A stretch of 64,000 nt of DNA from the NCBI GenBank assembly GCA_002803225.1, contig NXFV01000621.1:1-64000 (forward strand), in the 5' to 3' direction. Shown here piece by piece: positions 46,873-57,330 of the stretch. Source of the stretch: Gamarada debralockiae (lineage: Eukaryota > Ascomycota > Leotiomycetes > Helotiales > Hyphodiscaceae). Each line of letters begins with the position of its first letter. The stretch's first letter is position 1. The notes beneath the pieces were generated by a model that was not told the origin of the DNA, did no database searches, and was given only the letters and a program-made list of their open reading frames with translations. The translations under genes were made by a program, and so were the position numbers.

Positions 46873-47360
46873 CTTGCTTGCACTGTAGGTGTGTTTGAGG
46901 AGCAATGTTAGGGAAAGATGGAATGCGGGGTTGAGGTGTACATGGAAATAAGGTGTGAGCCACCTAATGGGAGGCGGTTTGCAACTGAGCTCGCTCTAAA
47001 AATTTAACCTTAGGGGGCCCAGGGGATCCATGTGCTGAAGCGAACCCAAAGTGGCAACGAACCCCCTTTATTTCACCATAAAAAGACAAAATCTATAGCT
47101 AGAACAAGATACCAAGTGGGAAAGGTCACCCGATCCGGAACGACAGAATAGGCAGCTGAGAAGAAAGCGAGTAGTGATCATATTGCTCGGACACGGATGG
47201 TACGGGATATTTATTATGCCTTTTATTATATTTCTTTGGTTTTTCTAATATTTGAAATAAGGATATATTTTCAAAAGCCTAAAGTTTAACTTTGGTTTTC
47301 CTTCATGATTTTAGTAAATAACTACCCATATGCCATTTCTTTGAAGTAGGTTGGTCCTCC
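46873..47360. other. Intergenic
   Basis: No coding sequence could be supported between the GST remnant and the LTR-like segment. Confidence 0.4.
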
Positions 47361-47593
47361 TGTTGGAATGAGTAATCAGGTGACTCTGGTTCTAGGCAGA
47401 TAGTGCTGCCTGCTGAGTCACATGGAGTCACATGGTGTCACATGGTGTCACATGGTGGCATGTGTCATAGGATCACTTGATCGGTGTGACGTGTTCTATG
47501 AGTCATAGGGAGGATTCCTGTCTATAAGTACAGACTACTGTACTTGGTTTGTTCATTAGTATCTCCAGTATCTTCATACCTTAATAATCCAAC
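47361..47593 (+). repeat. Candidate solo LTR, Ty1/Copia type
   Basis: It starts TGTTGGAATGAG and ends ATAATCCAAC, near-complementary ends (TGTTGGA / TCCAAC) as in Copia LTRs. A tataagtacagac stretch lies inside. No clear target duplication and no internal domain were found. Confidence 0.45.
47412..47460 (+). repeat. Tandem repeat of gtcacatggt
   Basis: Four to five copies of a 10 bp unit: gagtcacatgg, agtcacatgg, tgtcacatgg, tgtcacatgg, tggcatgtg. It sits within the candidate solo LTR. Confidence 0.8.
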
Positions 47594-48014
47594 CGTATTC
47601 TCTTACCCTTTTCGTCTATCACGTGACCATATTGCAAGACCTCCAAACTGCGGAAAAAAGCCGCACACTCTTATCCGCGATGGTTACGACCTGAGTACTC
47701 GAGTACGTACTTTAGCAAGCTTGATTTCATGATTTCCCGGAGACCTAAAAGAAGTACCGAAAGCCACCGACCCAGAGGCGGAAATTTCCGATACAAATGA
47801 CGCATGTTTCCGCACCGGGTTAAGATTGTCCCCTATCAAGCAAAGCGTGAGCATAAGATTGGAACCGTCCTGAGAACTCAGACTTTACAGAAGACCATTT
47901 TCTGATCCTTGATCATTGGAGTTAACAACATTTCTTCCTTATCTCACAGGTCCTCAAAGCTCGTGGGGCAAATCTCAAACCTTGCTTCTTTTCGCCGGCC
48001 GTTTGCCACAAGAG
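47594..48014. other. Spacer and presumed aldehyde dehydrogenase promoter
   Basis: About 420 bp between the candidate LTR and the ALDH start codon. No gene and no clear TATA box. Confidence 0.4.
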
Positions 48015-49901
48015 ATGGAAACCAAGCTTTTCATCAACAATGAGGTTTGAAACCCTAACTTTAAATCCATGGAGAAAGCTCTGACGTTAACCTGTGTGAC
48101 AGTATGTAAGCTCAAAATCCACAAAGCGACTGACAATCCATAACCCAGCCGACGATTCCATTGTTTCTTCCGAAATCCATGTAGCAACAGAGAACGATGT
48201 TGATGAGGCCGTGGCAGCAGCACGGTATGCTTTCAAGGAAGGCCCTTGGAGTAAATTTACAGGGGCTCAACGAGCAGCTTGTATGCTTAAGCTAGCTGAT
48301 CTGATCGAGCAAACCGCGTCAATATTGGCCTCATTAGAAACATCAGCGATGGGGATGCCAATTTCGGTTTCAATTCAATTTGTATCAATGGCGACACAAG
48401 CATTCCGTTGTATGAGATAAACCTTCAGCGGCGATGAGTTTCATACTGATGTATCCGCAGACTATGCAGGTTTTGCGGATAAAGTGGCTGGCGAAACCTA
48501 CCCTGCGGATGACGGCTTTTACAAAATTGTGGGCTACGAGCCTTTGGGAGTATGTGCGGGTATCGCTTCTTGGAACGCAACTTTCCTGTAAGAATACCCT
48601 TAAGATCATTATACACGTTGATGCTTAGTAGTTACTAGATATGTTGGCTGGAAGATCGCGCCAGCGCTTGCTGCTGGAAATACGGTGAGCGCCTCGCCCT
48701 CACGGTTTCTAGCCAGTGCCAAATCTGACAGCCCATTTTTAAGTTCATATTCAAGGCCTCCGAGAAGTCTCCCCTTGGTATTTTGGCATTAGGACACCTC
48801 TTCAAAGAAGCCGGATTTCCTCCAGGGGTTGTCAATTTCATCAACGGAGACGGGAACAGCGGTAGTCTACTCGCTTCACATATGGGTATCGACAAGATCA
48901 GCTTCACAGGGTCAGCAGAAGTGGGCCGCAAAATCCAGCAAGCAGCAGCGAAGAGCAACTTGAAGAAGGTCACCCTCGAATTAGGCGGAAAGTCACCAGC
49001 AGTCGTCTTCAATGATGCCGAACTCGATGAAGCAGTGGACTGGCAAGCAAAGATCAATTCCCGTAACGTATTTGCTGCTGATGTCTACCAGTATCGCCGA
49101 TGGTTTCCTACTCAACTCTGGTCAGACTTGCGTAGGTACGTATTAATAATGTTCTATCTTGCAGGCGAAATAATTAGTGCTAACTGTAGCACTTAGCGAC
49201 TTCACGCATCTATGTTCAAGAGGAGATCTCCCATAACTTCTTAAGTGCACTGAAGTCACGCTTCCAAGCGTCGGCCGACACCATGAGCCCACATACACAA
49301 GACCCAAAAACTGCTCTCGGCCCTTTGGTAGACAAAGCCCAGTTTGACCGGGTAATGTCGTACATTGACATTGGAAAGGAAGATGCAGAACTCATCGTTG
49401 GAGGCAAGCGTATAGGACATTCGGGCTGCTTTGTGGAACCAACGTTGTTTTTGAACCCCAAAATCAACAGCAGAATTTACAAGGAGGAAATTTTTGGCCC
49501 GGTGTCCGTGATCAACACATTCAAATCCGAGGAAGAAGCAGTCGAATTGGCCAACAATACCACCTATGGGCTGTCTGGTAAGCTTCCCTTTCACTGCCTA
49601 CTTTACTTTGTTGACGCGTGCTAATCTCTCCTGTCGATCCTAGCTTGCATCTATACTACGAATTTGTCACGCGCTCTCCGGATCTCTGCCGCTCTAGAGT
49701 GTGGTACCCTTGGTATCAATGCACCATTCCTGCCTGATTTCCAGACACCTTTTGGTGGCATGAAGCAGAGCGGTAACGGCAGGGAGTCTGGGAAAGCCGG
49801 ACTGATGGCATACCTGGATTCAAAGACGATAAAAATCAAGTAAGTTCTGCAGTCAACCTTTTGATAAGTGAATAATGACTAAGCTCAGGCTAAGGATCTG
49901 A
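48015..49901 (+). CDS. NAD(P)+-dependent aldehyde dehydrogenase
   Basis: Oxidises an aldehyde to the acid. Nine exons fit with consistent phases: 48015-48044, 48103-48409, 48461-48587, 48639-48684, 48744-49042, 49092-49135, 49197-49577, 49644-49839 and 49889-49901, giving 480 aa, normal for the family. Blocks in order: METKLFINNE, GPWSKFTGAQRAACMLKLAD, EPLGVCAGIASWNATFL, ISFTGSAEVGRKI (cofactor), LELGGKSP with the general-base Glu, FLLNSGQTC with the catalytic Cys, EEIFGPV, and PFGGMKQSGNGRE. Exon 5 to 6 needs a GC-AG intron (49043-49091). Apparent stops such as that near 48418 lie in introns. It is close to a cupin and a 2-oxoacid decarboxylase, whose aldehyde product it could use. The upstream cryptic ORFs of the region are explained by the splicing. 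Confidence 0.88.
49043..49091 (+). other. Probable GC-AG intron 5 of the aldehyde dehydrogenase gene
   Basis: Joining ...gactg|GCAAGC...taccag|tatcgcc (49 nt) brings ELDEAVD into frame with IADGFLLNSGQTC. I found no GT donor that does so with a reasonable length. A ctgat branch-like site lies 11 nt before the acceptor. Confidence 0.55.
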
Positions 49902-50350
49902 ATGATGAAGGGCGGCGTTCTGGAGCCTTGATGTAGTGAAGATCCTCAAATGTGATTGTAAAGTAGAATGAGGGATTCTACGAAATCCTTTGACGCCACA
50001 ATACCTGTCCCACCAAAACTTACTACGCTTCCTGTAACATAAATATGATACGGGTCTATTGGACTCTTTTGTTTGGCCTAATACTATGCCAGATACATTT
50101 CTGTCCATTTTGAGCTCGTGATTGTTGTTTATATACTCAATTGGCAATTTGCGGTCTCTCGTCTCCAAGTTTGGTGCCAACACGCGATGGTCATCAAGAT
50201 TTCTAGTTTGATAAGATGATCTCCGGTATAAATGGTTGATTTAGATAACGAATAAATAATTCGAATTTCAAATTGACATAAGATAGAGCAACAACTGCAG
50301 GTGGATCGCACCCCGCACTCCAAATCACGTCTGCCGCCAGCTAAAGCTCT
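49902..50350. other. Short intergenic gap between ALDH and cupin genes
   Basis: Convergent 3' ends of the aldehyde dehydrogenase and cupin genes. No gene seen. Confidence 0.5.
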
Positions 50351-51010
50351 TCAACGAAGCACGATAAGTCTCTGCTCGTAAGTCTTCCATCCTTTGAAGG
50401 TAGCCTTCATCCCTTCAATCCACGTCGCAGTCTCCCCATATATCAGGTATTCTGGCGGAAGAATCATTCCTCTCAAGAATGTAGCCTTCATTCCTGGATC
50501 AACGGTAGACACCAAGGGGGAGGACCCTTCTTCATACCACACATCTCCCTTTTTGGTGTTTTCTGTATTCTCTCCCTTCTCTGACTCCGTGCGCAGGTGA
50601 CCGTCTACGAGGCACCGGATGCCTGATCCAGGATGCGAATGTAGTCCGGTTGTGCCCTGAAACTCCATGATGGTGTCGAGTCTGAAGAGCCACTTCGATG
50701 ATGGCACCATCTCAAACATCTTGACTCGACGTGAAAGACGCAGCGACGACAAAACTCCATCACCATGAACTAAGGCCAATGGTTGCTCAGACTCTCGGCT
50801 TATTGTCCAACGCCATAGCAGGGCTCCTTGTGAACCGGCATGGATATCCGCGTAATCTTCGACGTACATCGTAGAGTGCGGTTCTATATTCTTTTTGTTG
50901 ATTGTCACGTCCCCACGGACGACATAGATCATGTTATGTTGAGCCAGCATGATTCGAGCATTGTGCGTGTCAGGTAGAAATTCGTCGGCATATTGTTGGA
51001 CCAGATACAT
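50351..51010 (-). CDS. Cupin-domain protein
   Basis: A single-exon gene of 219 aa with a bicupin-like beta-barrel pattern. The first half contains HNMIYVVRGDVTINKKN and IEPHSTMYVEDYADIHAG. The second contains GTTGLHSHPGSGIRCLVDGH, with a metal-binding His pair and the G-x-R/K turn, then KKGDVWYEEGSSPL. Such proteins can be dioxygenases, isomerases or binding proteins; the reaction cannot be assigned. It lies between an aldehyde dehydrogenase and a decarboxylase, so a role in the same catabolic or biosynthetic route is plausible. No signal peptide. Confidence 0.82.
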   Translation of the reverse strand: MYLVQQYADEFLPDTHNARIMLAQHNMIYVVRGDVTINKKNIEPHSTMYVEDYADIHAGSQGALLWRWTISRESEQPLALVHGDGVLSSLRLSRRVKMFEMVPSSKWLFRLDTIMEFQGTTGLHSHPGSGIRCLVDGHLRTESEKGENTENTKKGDVWYEEGSSPLVSTVDPGMKATFLRGMILPPEYLIYGETATWIEGMKATFKGWKTYEQRLIVLR

Positions 51011-51939
51011 GATTCGAGAACCGTATCGAGAACCGTATAGAGGGTGCTGGAGAGTTGGAAAACGCGATTATCTTATGGAGCAAATTCAGATAAACTTCCT
51101 GGCTGTGTCTGATATTTTATTTTGACTTCTGTGGGAGTAGTCTTCTGTATATGAGAGCTCTACGACCATGCGGTATGCATTCCGGGATACCGCTGGAGGT
51201 AGTGCAAAGTATTGCGTAGGCTTTCCGTTGTGGATGAGGGGGAGTTGGTCTATTTCGAGGGGATGATGCTTGAAGCCTTGAAGTAGGGAAGTGAGCTAGT
51301 GGCACTGTACTATTATCATATACTAAAATGTGGTTGGCAGGCGTGATAAACGAGATCCATCAACACATCTTTAGTGACTCAGCGTTGTGGGGTCCCCGCT
51401 GGACCACTGGCATTATGCTGGCAAGTTTCAATGAAGCCCGCCCTGCACTTCGGAAAGCGCTCCGTGCTTATGAAATTTTTTTTATCCCTATCGTAAAATC
51501 TATATTGATATCATAATGTATATATATAAAGGCGGATCATATGTAATTGATAACTTTGGGACGGAATGCTTCCGAATTTATTAACCTACGCCCCTTCACC
51601 ACTCCAAGCAAGGTGACACAAATACACAACACACACAAATCACAAATCACAAAACAAATGTGGTTCCCACATTTGTGTCAAGTTCTGAGGTTGAATTCTA
51701 GAGTCTCTATCTTGTGTTAAGCGGAATATTCCGTTGCTATGTTGCTGCGGCTCCTTAACAGAAATACTCCATTCCGTATATTCCGACTTTGGAACATTAA
51801 GGCACAGAGTAAACAAGAATGACTGAAGTTTTTCTTCCAAGCAAATGACTTGCCATCGTTAAATCATCTTTATCATTCATTCTTCATTTGATCCTTGAGT
51901 ACCCTGAATAATCACAGCCTGCCACAACTCTCTTGAATT
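51011..51939. other. Intergenic region between cupin and decarboxylase starts
   Basis: A divergent promoter region of about 930 bp. It contains a short inverted repeat, acaaatgtggttcccacatttgt (51653-51675), and CA-rich microsatellite-like text before it. No supported gene. Confidence 0.45.
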
Positions 51940-53899
51940 ATGACTGCTCAGTTTCAGAAACCGGTCGATCTTGCCGACTACTTGTTTGCACGTCTGCGTC
52001 AGATTGGTGTCCGATCTCTCCATGGGGTGCCTGGAGATTACAACCTGAAATTGCTTGACTATGTTGGCGGGGCTCAATTACACTGGGTGGGCAACTGTAA
52101 TGAGTTGAATGGTGGTAAGGCAGGACCGCTGAAAATACCCAGTACGCTTCTTGATAGCAGATCATGCTGACATTGAACCTTTCTCATAGGTTATGCCGCC
52201 GATGGCTATGCGCGCGTAAACGGCATTGCAGCAATGGTGACCACCTATGGCGTAGGAGAGCTTTCAGCCATGAACGCGCACGCAGGTGCTTACTCGGAGC
52301 ACGTCCCAATTGTGCATATTGTTGGCAGCCCGGCCTTGAAGATACGAGAAAACAAACGAATGATTTTGCACCACACAGTCGGAAATGGGGATTATGCTAC
52401 CTTCCGGAAGATGTTCAGTCCTATCTCTGCAGCGCAGGAATTCCTGTCGGATGTCTCGTCGGCCCCAGCGCAGATTGATAGCGCCTTGCGAACGTGCTGG
52501 ATTGCAAGTCGACCAGTCTACATTGAGGTTCCGTCAGATATGGCAGCAAGTAAAGTCGAGGGAGCAGGCCTAGAAGACTCTTTGGATTTGACATATCCCC
52601 AAAACAACGGCCCTTCAGAGGAGAAGGCTCTATCTGAGCTAGTGCAGCATCTCTATAGTGCCCAGAGACCATGCCTCCTGATTGATACATGTAGCCTACG
52701 ACAACGGGTGAGTTTTGAGTCCAAATTTGACATTTGATTTCAACAAGTACTGACTCAGATAGGTTGGAAAGGGATTGAATGAACTAGCTCGGATTTCTCG
52801 CATTCCCACTTTCGTAACACCAATGACACAAGGAGCCATCGACGAAACGTTTCCAAACTTTGGTGGCATGTATGCCGGAGCAGCATCTGCTGCCGGAATA
52901 CAAAACTTTGTGGAAAACTCCGACCTTGTTCTCCACTTCGGCCCTCTCGAAACGGACGTGACAACATTTATCGGTACGGCAAGGATAGCACAAACATCAA
53001 CTGCTAGGCTCCATGACCATGAACTCGAAATTGGAAATTCAAAGTATGCAGGCGTGAATATGAGAGATATTTTGTCAGCATTGCTCAATCGCGTGGATTA
53101 TACCAAAGTAACGATCCAACCATTCTCACCAGCGCCAAGAGAATATCTGCCTCTGCAAAATGGAGCAGACGATTCGATCATACACCAATGGTTGTGGCCA
53201 TATTTGAGTGGGTGGTTGCAGTCGGGCGACATTGTCGTAACGGAAACCGGCACAGCAAGCTTTGGAATCTTCGACACCAAGCTCCCTTCCGATATTCTCC
53301 TTGTGAATGCGAGTGTATGGGCGGCCATCGGTTACGCTCTTCCTAGTGCTCAGGGAGCAGCTCTTGCAGCAAAAGAAGCGAACAGCGACCGGCGTACCAT
53401 TTTATTTCAAGGAGATGGAAGTTTTCAAGTCACCTGCCAGGAATTGAGTACAATGATCAAAGAGAAGTTGAGGATAACCATGTATGTCTAGCACACCCAT
53501 CCTGTATATGAAACCCTGGAAACTGACTCTTGGGACTGCTAGTTTCGTCATTTGCAACAATGGTTATACAATTGAACGTGCAGTCCACGAGACGACTGAA
53601 ACCTACAACGATGTGGCCAGCTGGAACTACAAAGATATTCTTCGCGTCTTCGAGGGAGAATCAAAAGACAGTACTCAGGTCTTCCAAGTAAAGACAAAGT
53701 CTGACCTGAAAATTCTTCTTGCAAACAAAGAGTTCTCGGCCTTTCCAGGCGTACAAGTAAGTCTTTAGACCCTCACGCAGTAAGGGGCTTATTCGTAAAA
53801 CTGAATATTTGCTAATTGATTGCATAGTTAGTCGAGATGTACATGCCCGAGTTGGATATTCCTGACGCCCTCAGGCGTCTTGCGGAACTTTTAAACTGA
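51940..53899 (+). CDS. Pyruvate / 2-oxoacid decarboxylase (TPP-dependent)
   Basis: Thiamine-diphosphate enzyme that decarboxylates pyruvate or an aromatic/branched 2-oxoacid to the aldehyde. Five exons, 51940-52114, 52190-52707, 52763-53481, 53543-53756 and 53828-53899, give 565 aa, normal for PDCs. [17 protein letters not shown] is followed by GNCNELNGG, with the TPP-activating Glu. Then [31 protein letters not shown] and the His pair HHTVGNGDY appear. The C-terminal TPP motif is [12 protein letters not shown] ... [16 protein letters not shown] replaces the NAG common in yeast PDC. The substrate is uncertain; aromatic 2-oxoacids as in the Ehrlich or indole-pyruvate routes are possible. The nearby ALDH would convert the aldehyde to the acid. 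Confidence 0.93.
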
Positions 53900-54078
53900 A
53901 AAACAATTAGAATTAAGATTAGAAAATAAAGATTATAATTATAACTACTTGTATTTGATCTATATTCACATTAGTATCATTCAGCTCTTACTTTTAAAGA
54001 GTTAATCTGTTGAAACAGGTGGCTGTTTTGAAAGGCCTCACTCAGGCCAAGTTAAGTCAGGTGACCAGGAACCATCGA
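53900..54078. other. Short spacer after the decarboxylase gene
   Basis: Contains the presumed 3' end region of the decarboxylase transcript. No feature resolved. Confidence 0.4.
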
Positions 54079-54227
54079 CAGTGTGGCACCAAAAAATCAA
54101 TGTAATTAATTATATAATTGATTTAATCAAATTAGATTAGATTAGATTTTGATTATTGTTTTATTTTACTTGATTAGATTAGATTATATGCTTATAATCT
54201 AATCTAATCAAATCAAATGCCACACTG
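54079..54227. mobile_element. Tiny TIR/hairpin element (MITE-like)
   Basis: CAGTGTGGCA at 54079 and TGCCACACTG at 54227 are perfect inverted termini. The interior is almost only A/T, with gattagattagatt and its complement aatctaatctaatc near each end, so the whole 149 nt can fold back. No coding sequence. Confidence 0.8.
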
Positions 54228-55148
54228 ACCCTCGATATCACATAATTGGGAAACCACTCCTAGGTAGGCCATTATATCAGATATGTGGGAACCCTGACGG
54301 CAGGTCCTGTGGTCCATGTGACCCCGCTACAATATAGGCAGTGGGGCCTAGGGCCAGGCAAAGCAAGGGAGCACTTATCATGTCAGTTGATCCAATAGTT
54401 TTTGCCATGGGAAGTTAGGGAGTTATTAGTATATATTTTGTAGTTGGCATTGCCGTTTGGGGAGAGCATTCAAGTTGTAGTTGACGGGGTAGTTAAGTTA
54501 AGTCCATTTGTGTAGGGGGGATGCCACAATAGGGGACGAGGAGGAGGAGGGAAAGGGCAGAAGGAGAGAGGACAGAGAAGCAGGAACCAGACTAGCCCAT
54601 TTGGGTGCCAATATTGTAGATATAGGAGCAGGAGAGGGGGAGGAGGGTGGTGTTTATCGACCCAAGAAACGATGGACGTCCGAGAGGATATCAGTTGAGC
54701 TGTATTTTGGGGGCGAAATATAGTAGTATTTCTAGACCTAGCTGATATCTAAGGAGCTGAAATACAAGGAGGGGCAAAGCTCTCTTATATCACAAAAGAG
54801 GAGTAAATACAGGCTATACCTGTTAGGCAATTCCAACCAACAGAGGATAAGAAGGATCATCCAACGAGAGAGTATCAAGTGGATTGGGCAGAGGTTGAAT
54901 ATTAGCACGTGGAGACAGATTGCAATTGCCATTGACCGTCGGTTTTTACGGGACAAGTTTGGATTTGAGGGCGACGACAAATATTTGCGGGCCAGTAATG
55001 ATTTTAATGAGGATAACCATGAAGGAGACAGCGCGTGGGATTTGCAAGCCGGACATGGAACCCGGATTGCGGGTTTGATATATGCCCGTTTATTGTCCGA
55101 AGGCAGGTTATTGGAAGGTATACTAAGGAATCAGTCCTACTGGCTCTA
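54228..55148 (+). other. Probable remnant of a helicase-associated fungal repeat gene
   Basis: The frame 54895-55149 reads WRQIAIAIDRRFLRDKFGF and DLQAGHGTRIAGLIYAR. Text like QAGH-S/G-x-x-A-x-x-Y-A/G-R is typical of the recombinase/helicase-like proteins that carry OrsD-type domains in fungi. Earlier parts (54508-54980) are frame-broken. This assignment is from memory of the family and is weak. Confidence 0.35.
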
Positions 55149-55255
55149 GTGAGCTACTCGGTGATAGCTACTTAGTGATAGCAACTCGGTGATAGCAACT
55201 CGGTAAGGCTACTTGGTGACGACTACTCAGTCAGGGCTACTCGGTGACGAGTAAT
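55149..55255 (+). repeat. Minisatellite of about 14-16 bp units (ctcggtgatagcaa)
   Basis: About seven diverged copies of ctcggtgatagcta / ctcggtgatagcaa / cttggtgacgacta / ctcggtgacgagta follow one another. Confidence 0.8.
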
Positions 55256-55329
55256 AAGCTTACAAGGACACTCCTTAGGCATGTGACGTTAGTATATATA
55301 TACCTGTATTTCCTACAGTCCTTCATTCT

Positions 55330-55405
55330 GGAAGTACTGGACGGAGGAATGATTGTAGTAGATATCTCAAGATTAATGACAATCATTCCTTCGTCCAGTA
55401 CTTCC
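55330..55405. repeat. 27-bp stem hairpin
   Basis: Arm 55330-55356 (ggaagtactggacggaggaa then tgattgt) is the reverse complement of 55379-55405 except for one base. The loop is 22 nt. No flanking transposon signature was identified. Confidence 0.9.
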
Positions 55406-55534
55406 AATTTCCAATAAGCGTAAACCACTATATAGTAAATATCGTAGAATCGTAGCCCAGGGCATCCATTAAGCATTTATCGAATTCCATAATTAACAAC
55501 CAGCCAATTCGATCAGTATTATATCCCCCTCGAT

Positions 55535-56091
55535 ATGTCTCTCCCTGCCACCGCTGTAGCAGCCGCTACAGCTGAATATAACGCCAATCTTGCTGCAGCT
55601 CGTCTGTTAGGGGTTGCATCCAATGCTTTCCCAGTACGCAACAACCACGGTATCGTGCCACTATCTCTGCTACCGGAGGGGTCGTTTCCTTCGTTCGAGA
55701 GACTCAAATCTGCGGCCTGTAAATATGCTGAGTTAGCTGGATGGTGTATCACTGAGGGGAGAGGCTCAGACAGGAGGAATGTCAGACATATCAAATTCTT
55801 GGTTTGTAAGTATGCCTACGCCTACGATGCAAGGAAGTTCAATGAGGTATACCGTTGAGGAAAGAGCGTGCGGAGACGCTGGTAGAATTGGCTGCTGCTT
55901 CGGGACGAGCATTGCATCTTGGAAAGGGAGCGGTGAAGGCGGAGAGGGATAAGCAGTTTGCGGCATTGAAGGAGAAGAAAGGTGCGGTGCCGGATAAGTG
56001 GGCGGACGCAGATGTACAGAAACAGATTTATGGACACGATTGTATGAAGATTGCGGAGGAGTCATTTGATGAGCTTTTTGTGAAACTGTAG
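55535..56091 (+). CDS. Small orphan gene, function unknown
   Basis: The frame from the ATG at 55535 (MSLPATAVAAATAEYNANLA) breaks at 55858. A gtaagt donor at 55806 and a gag acceptor ending at 55846 join it to the frame that ends at 56091, giving about 171 aa. The intron would be only 41 nt. The C-terminal half is helical and charged (GKGAVKAERDKQFAALKEKK, DCMKIAEESFDELF). I do not recognise a family. The gene sits between repeats and a truncated ankyrin gene, so it may be part of a lineage-specific or mobile unit. Confidence 0.5.
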
Positions 56092-56197
56092 TCCATTTGT
56101 GGCATATTCTATTGCATTTCACGAGTCATGTTAGATCGTATTTAACTATTAGGTGGAATGTGAACTAGGAAACGACAGAAACGTGGCAAAATACCTC

Positions 56198-57300
56198 TCA
56201 TTCCTCACGAAATTCCTTGGTATTTTTTATTTCAGCATCGCTGTGCTCTCCTTTTTCTTCCTCTTCTGCGCTGGAATCCCGGATACCCAGCGCTGTAGTG
56301 TAGAGTAGATCGTCCAAAGCTTCTTGTGCATTTGGCGCTTTGCCAGCTTTGTGTCGAATGTTGGTGCCTTTCTCCTGAATGACGGAACGATAGCGTGCTA
56401 GAAGGACCTTTACAATCTCTGTTGCCTCTGTGGTGTAATCACCGTCCTGTTCCAATACTTTCCTTCCAACCCCCTCTAGTCCCACTTGTTTTTGCAGTTG
56501 CTCTGCAAGACTTACGTACAAAAGTCTTCTGGGCCTTGCATCAAGCATTCTGTCAATTAAATAGAGACAGATTTTTGACTTTTCAGTTCGGAGACATTCC
56601 AATTGCTCGTCAGTAAGGTGAAGACCTTCAGGCACCCCAGTCAGGACCATTAACAGCGGCATAACTCCAGCTGCATTCTTGCCATAAAGGTCGGCACTGT
56701 TTTCTTCTACCAGTTCTTTCACAAGAGCGTAGGATCCAATTGAAGCAGCCCAGTGCAATGGAGAACAGCGCAGAAATACCCCTATTTCTTCGAAGCGATA
56801 GGAAATGTGGAGTAGGAGCTTCAGAACCACACTTTGGACACGTGGAGCATCACCGATCCATGGATATCTATATTTGAGTGGAAAGTGTGATGCGTACCCA
56901 TGGGCCTTCAGACATTCGAAAACGCACATGCCCTGCTCGGGCAAGGTATGGAGTTTGGCCCCGGCGGCAAGCAATGCCAGTATAGGTTCGATATTCAGAT
57001 CCCAGATAGCACGCAGTAAAGGTGCATCAACCTCCACCAGCTCAGCAAGTCTTCGATGACGAAAACGATTGTGGCGATCCCTTCTGAGAAGATGGAAGAG
57101 AACATGTCTGCCATCAACAGTCGACCAGACCCTTACTGCATGCTTCAGTAAAGTCACTCCGTGATCACTTAGGTTTGCACCATTATCAATGAGCAGATCT
57201 AACAATGCACCATCTAATACGTCCCGTTGCCACAGAGCCACACCCAGTGGGGTCTTCCAGGGGACTTTATCCGAACCAGATTGATGGTTGTTGGGCAACC
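56198..57300 (-). pseudogene. Ankyrin-repeat protein, 5' truncated
   Basis: A 366-codon open frame with ankyrin-type units: TPLGVALWQRDVLDGALLDL with LIDNGANLSDHG, IWDLNIEPILALLAAGAKLH, and SPLHWAASIGSYALVKELVE with LYGKNAAGVMPL. The end is acidic (SSAEEEEKGEHSDAEIKN). The frame has no ATG at its start; its first possible initiator is a TTG next to 57300, where the palindrome-rich tract begins. The N-terminal part therefore seems to have been lost or replaced. The remaining frame is undamaged, so the event may be recent, or an upstream exon may exist that I could not find. Confidence 0.7.
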
Positions 57301-57330
57301 GTGTCGTGGCCGTCGGGTTAGGGTGATGTC

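Noticed and set aside
48361..48430. Premature stop in the aldehyde dehydrogenase frame near 48418
   Set aside because: A gtatga...ctgat...gcag intron (48410-48460) removes it and restores the conserved YYAGFADK text.
55331..55405. Rho-independent terminator, suggested by the hairpin
   Set aside because: Such terminators are bacterial; there is no U-tract and the stem is not GC-rich.
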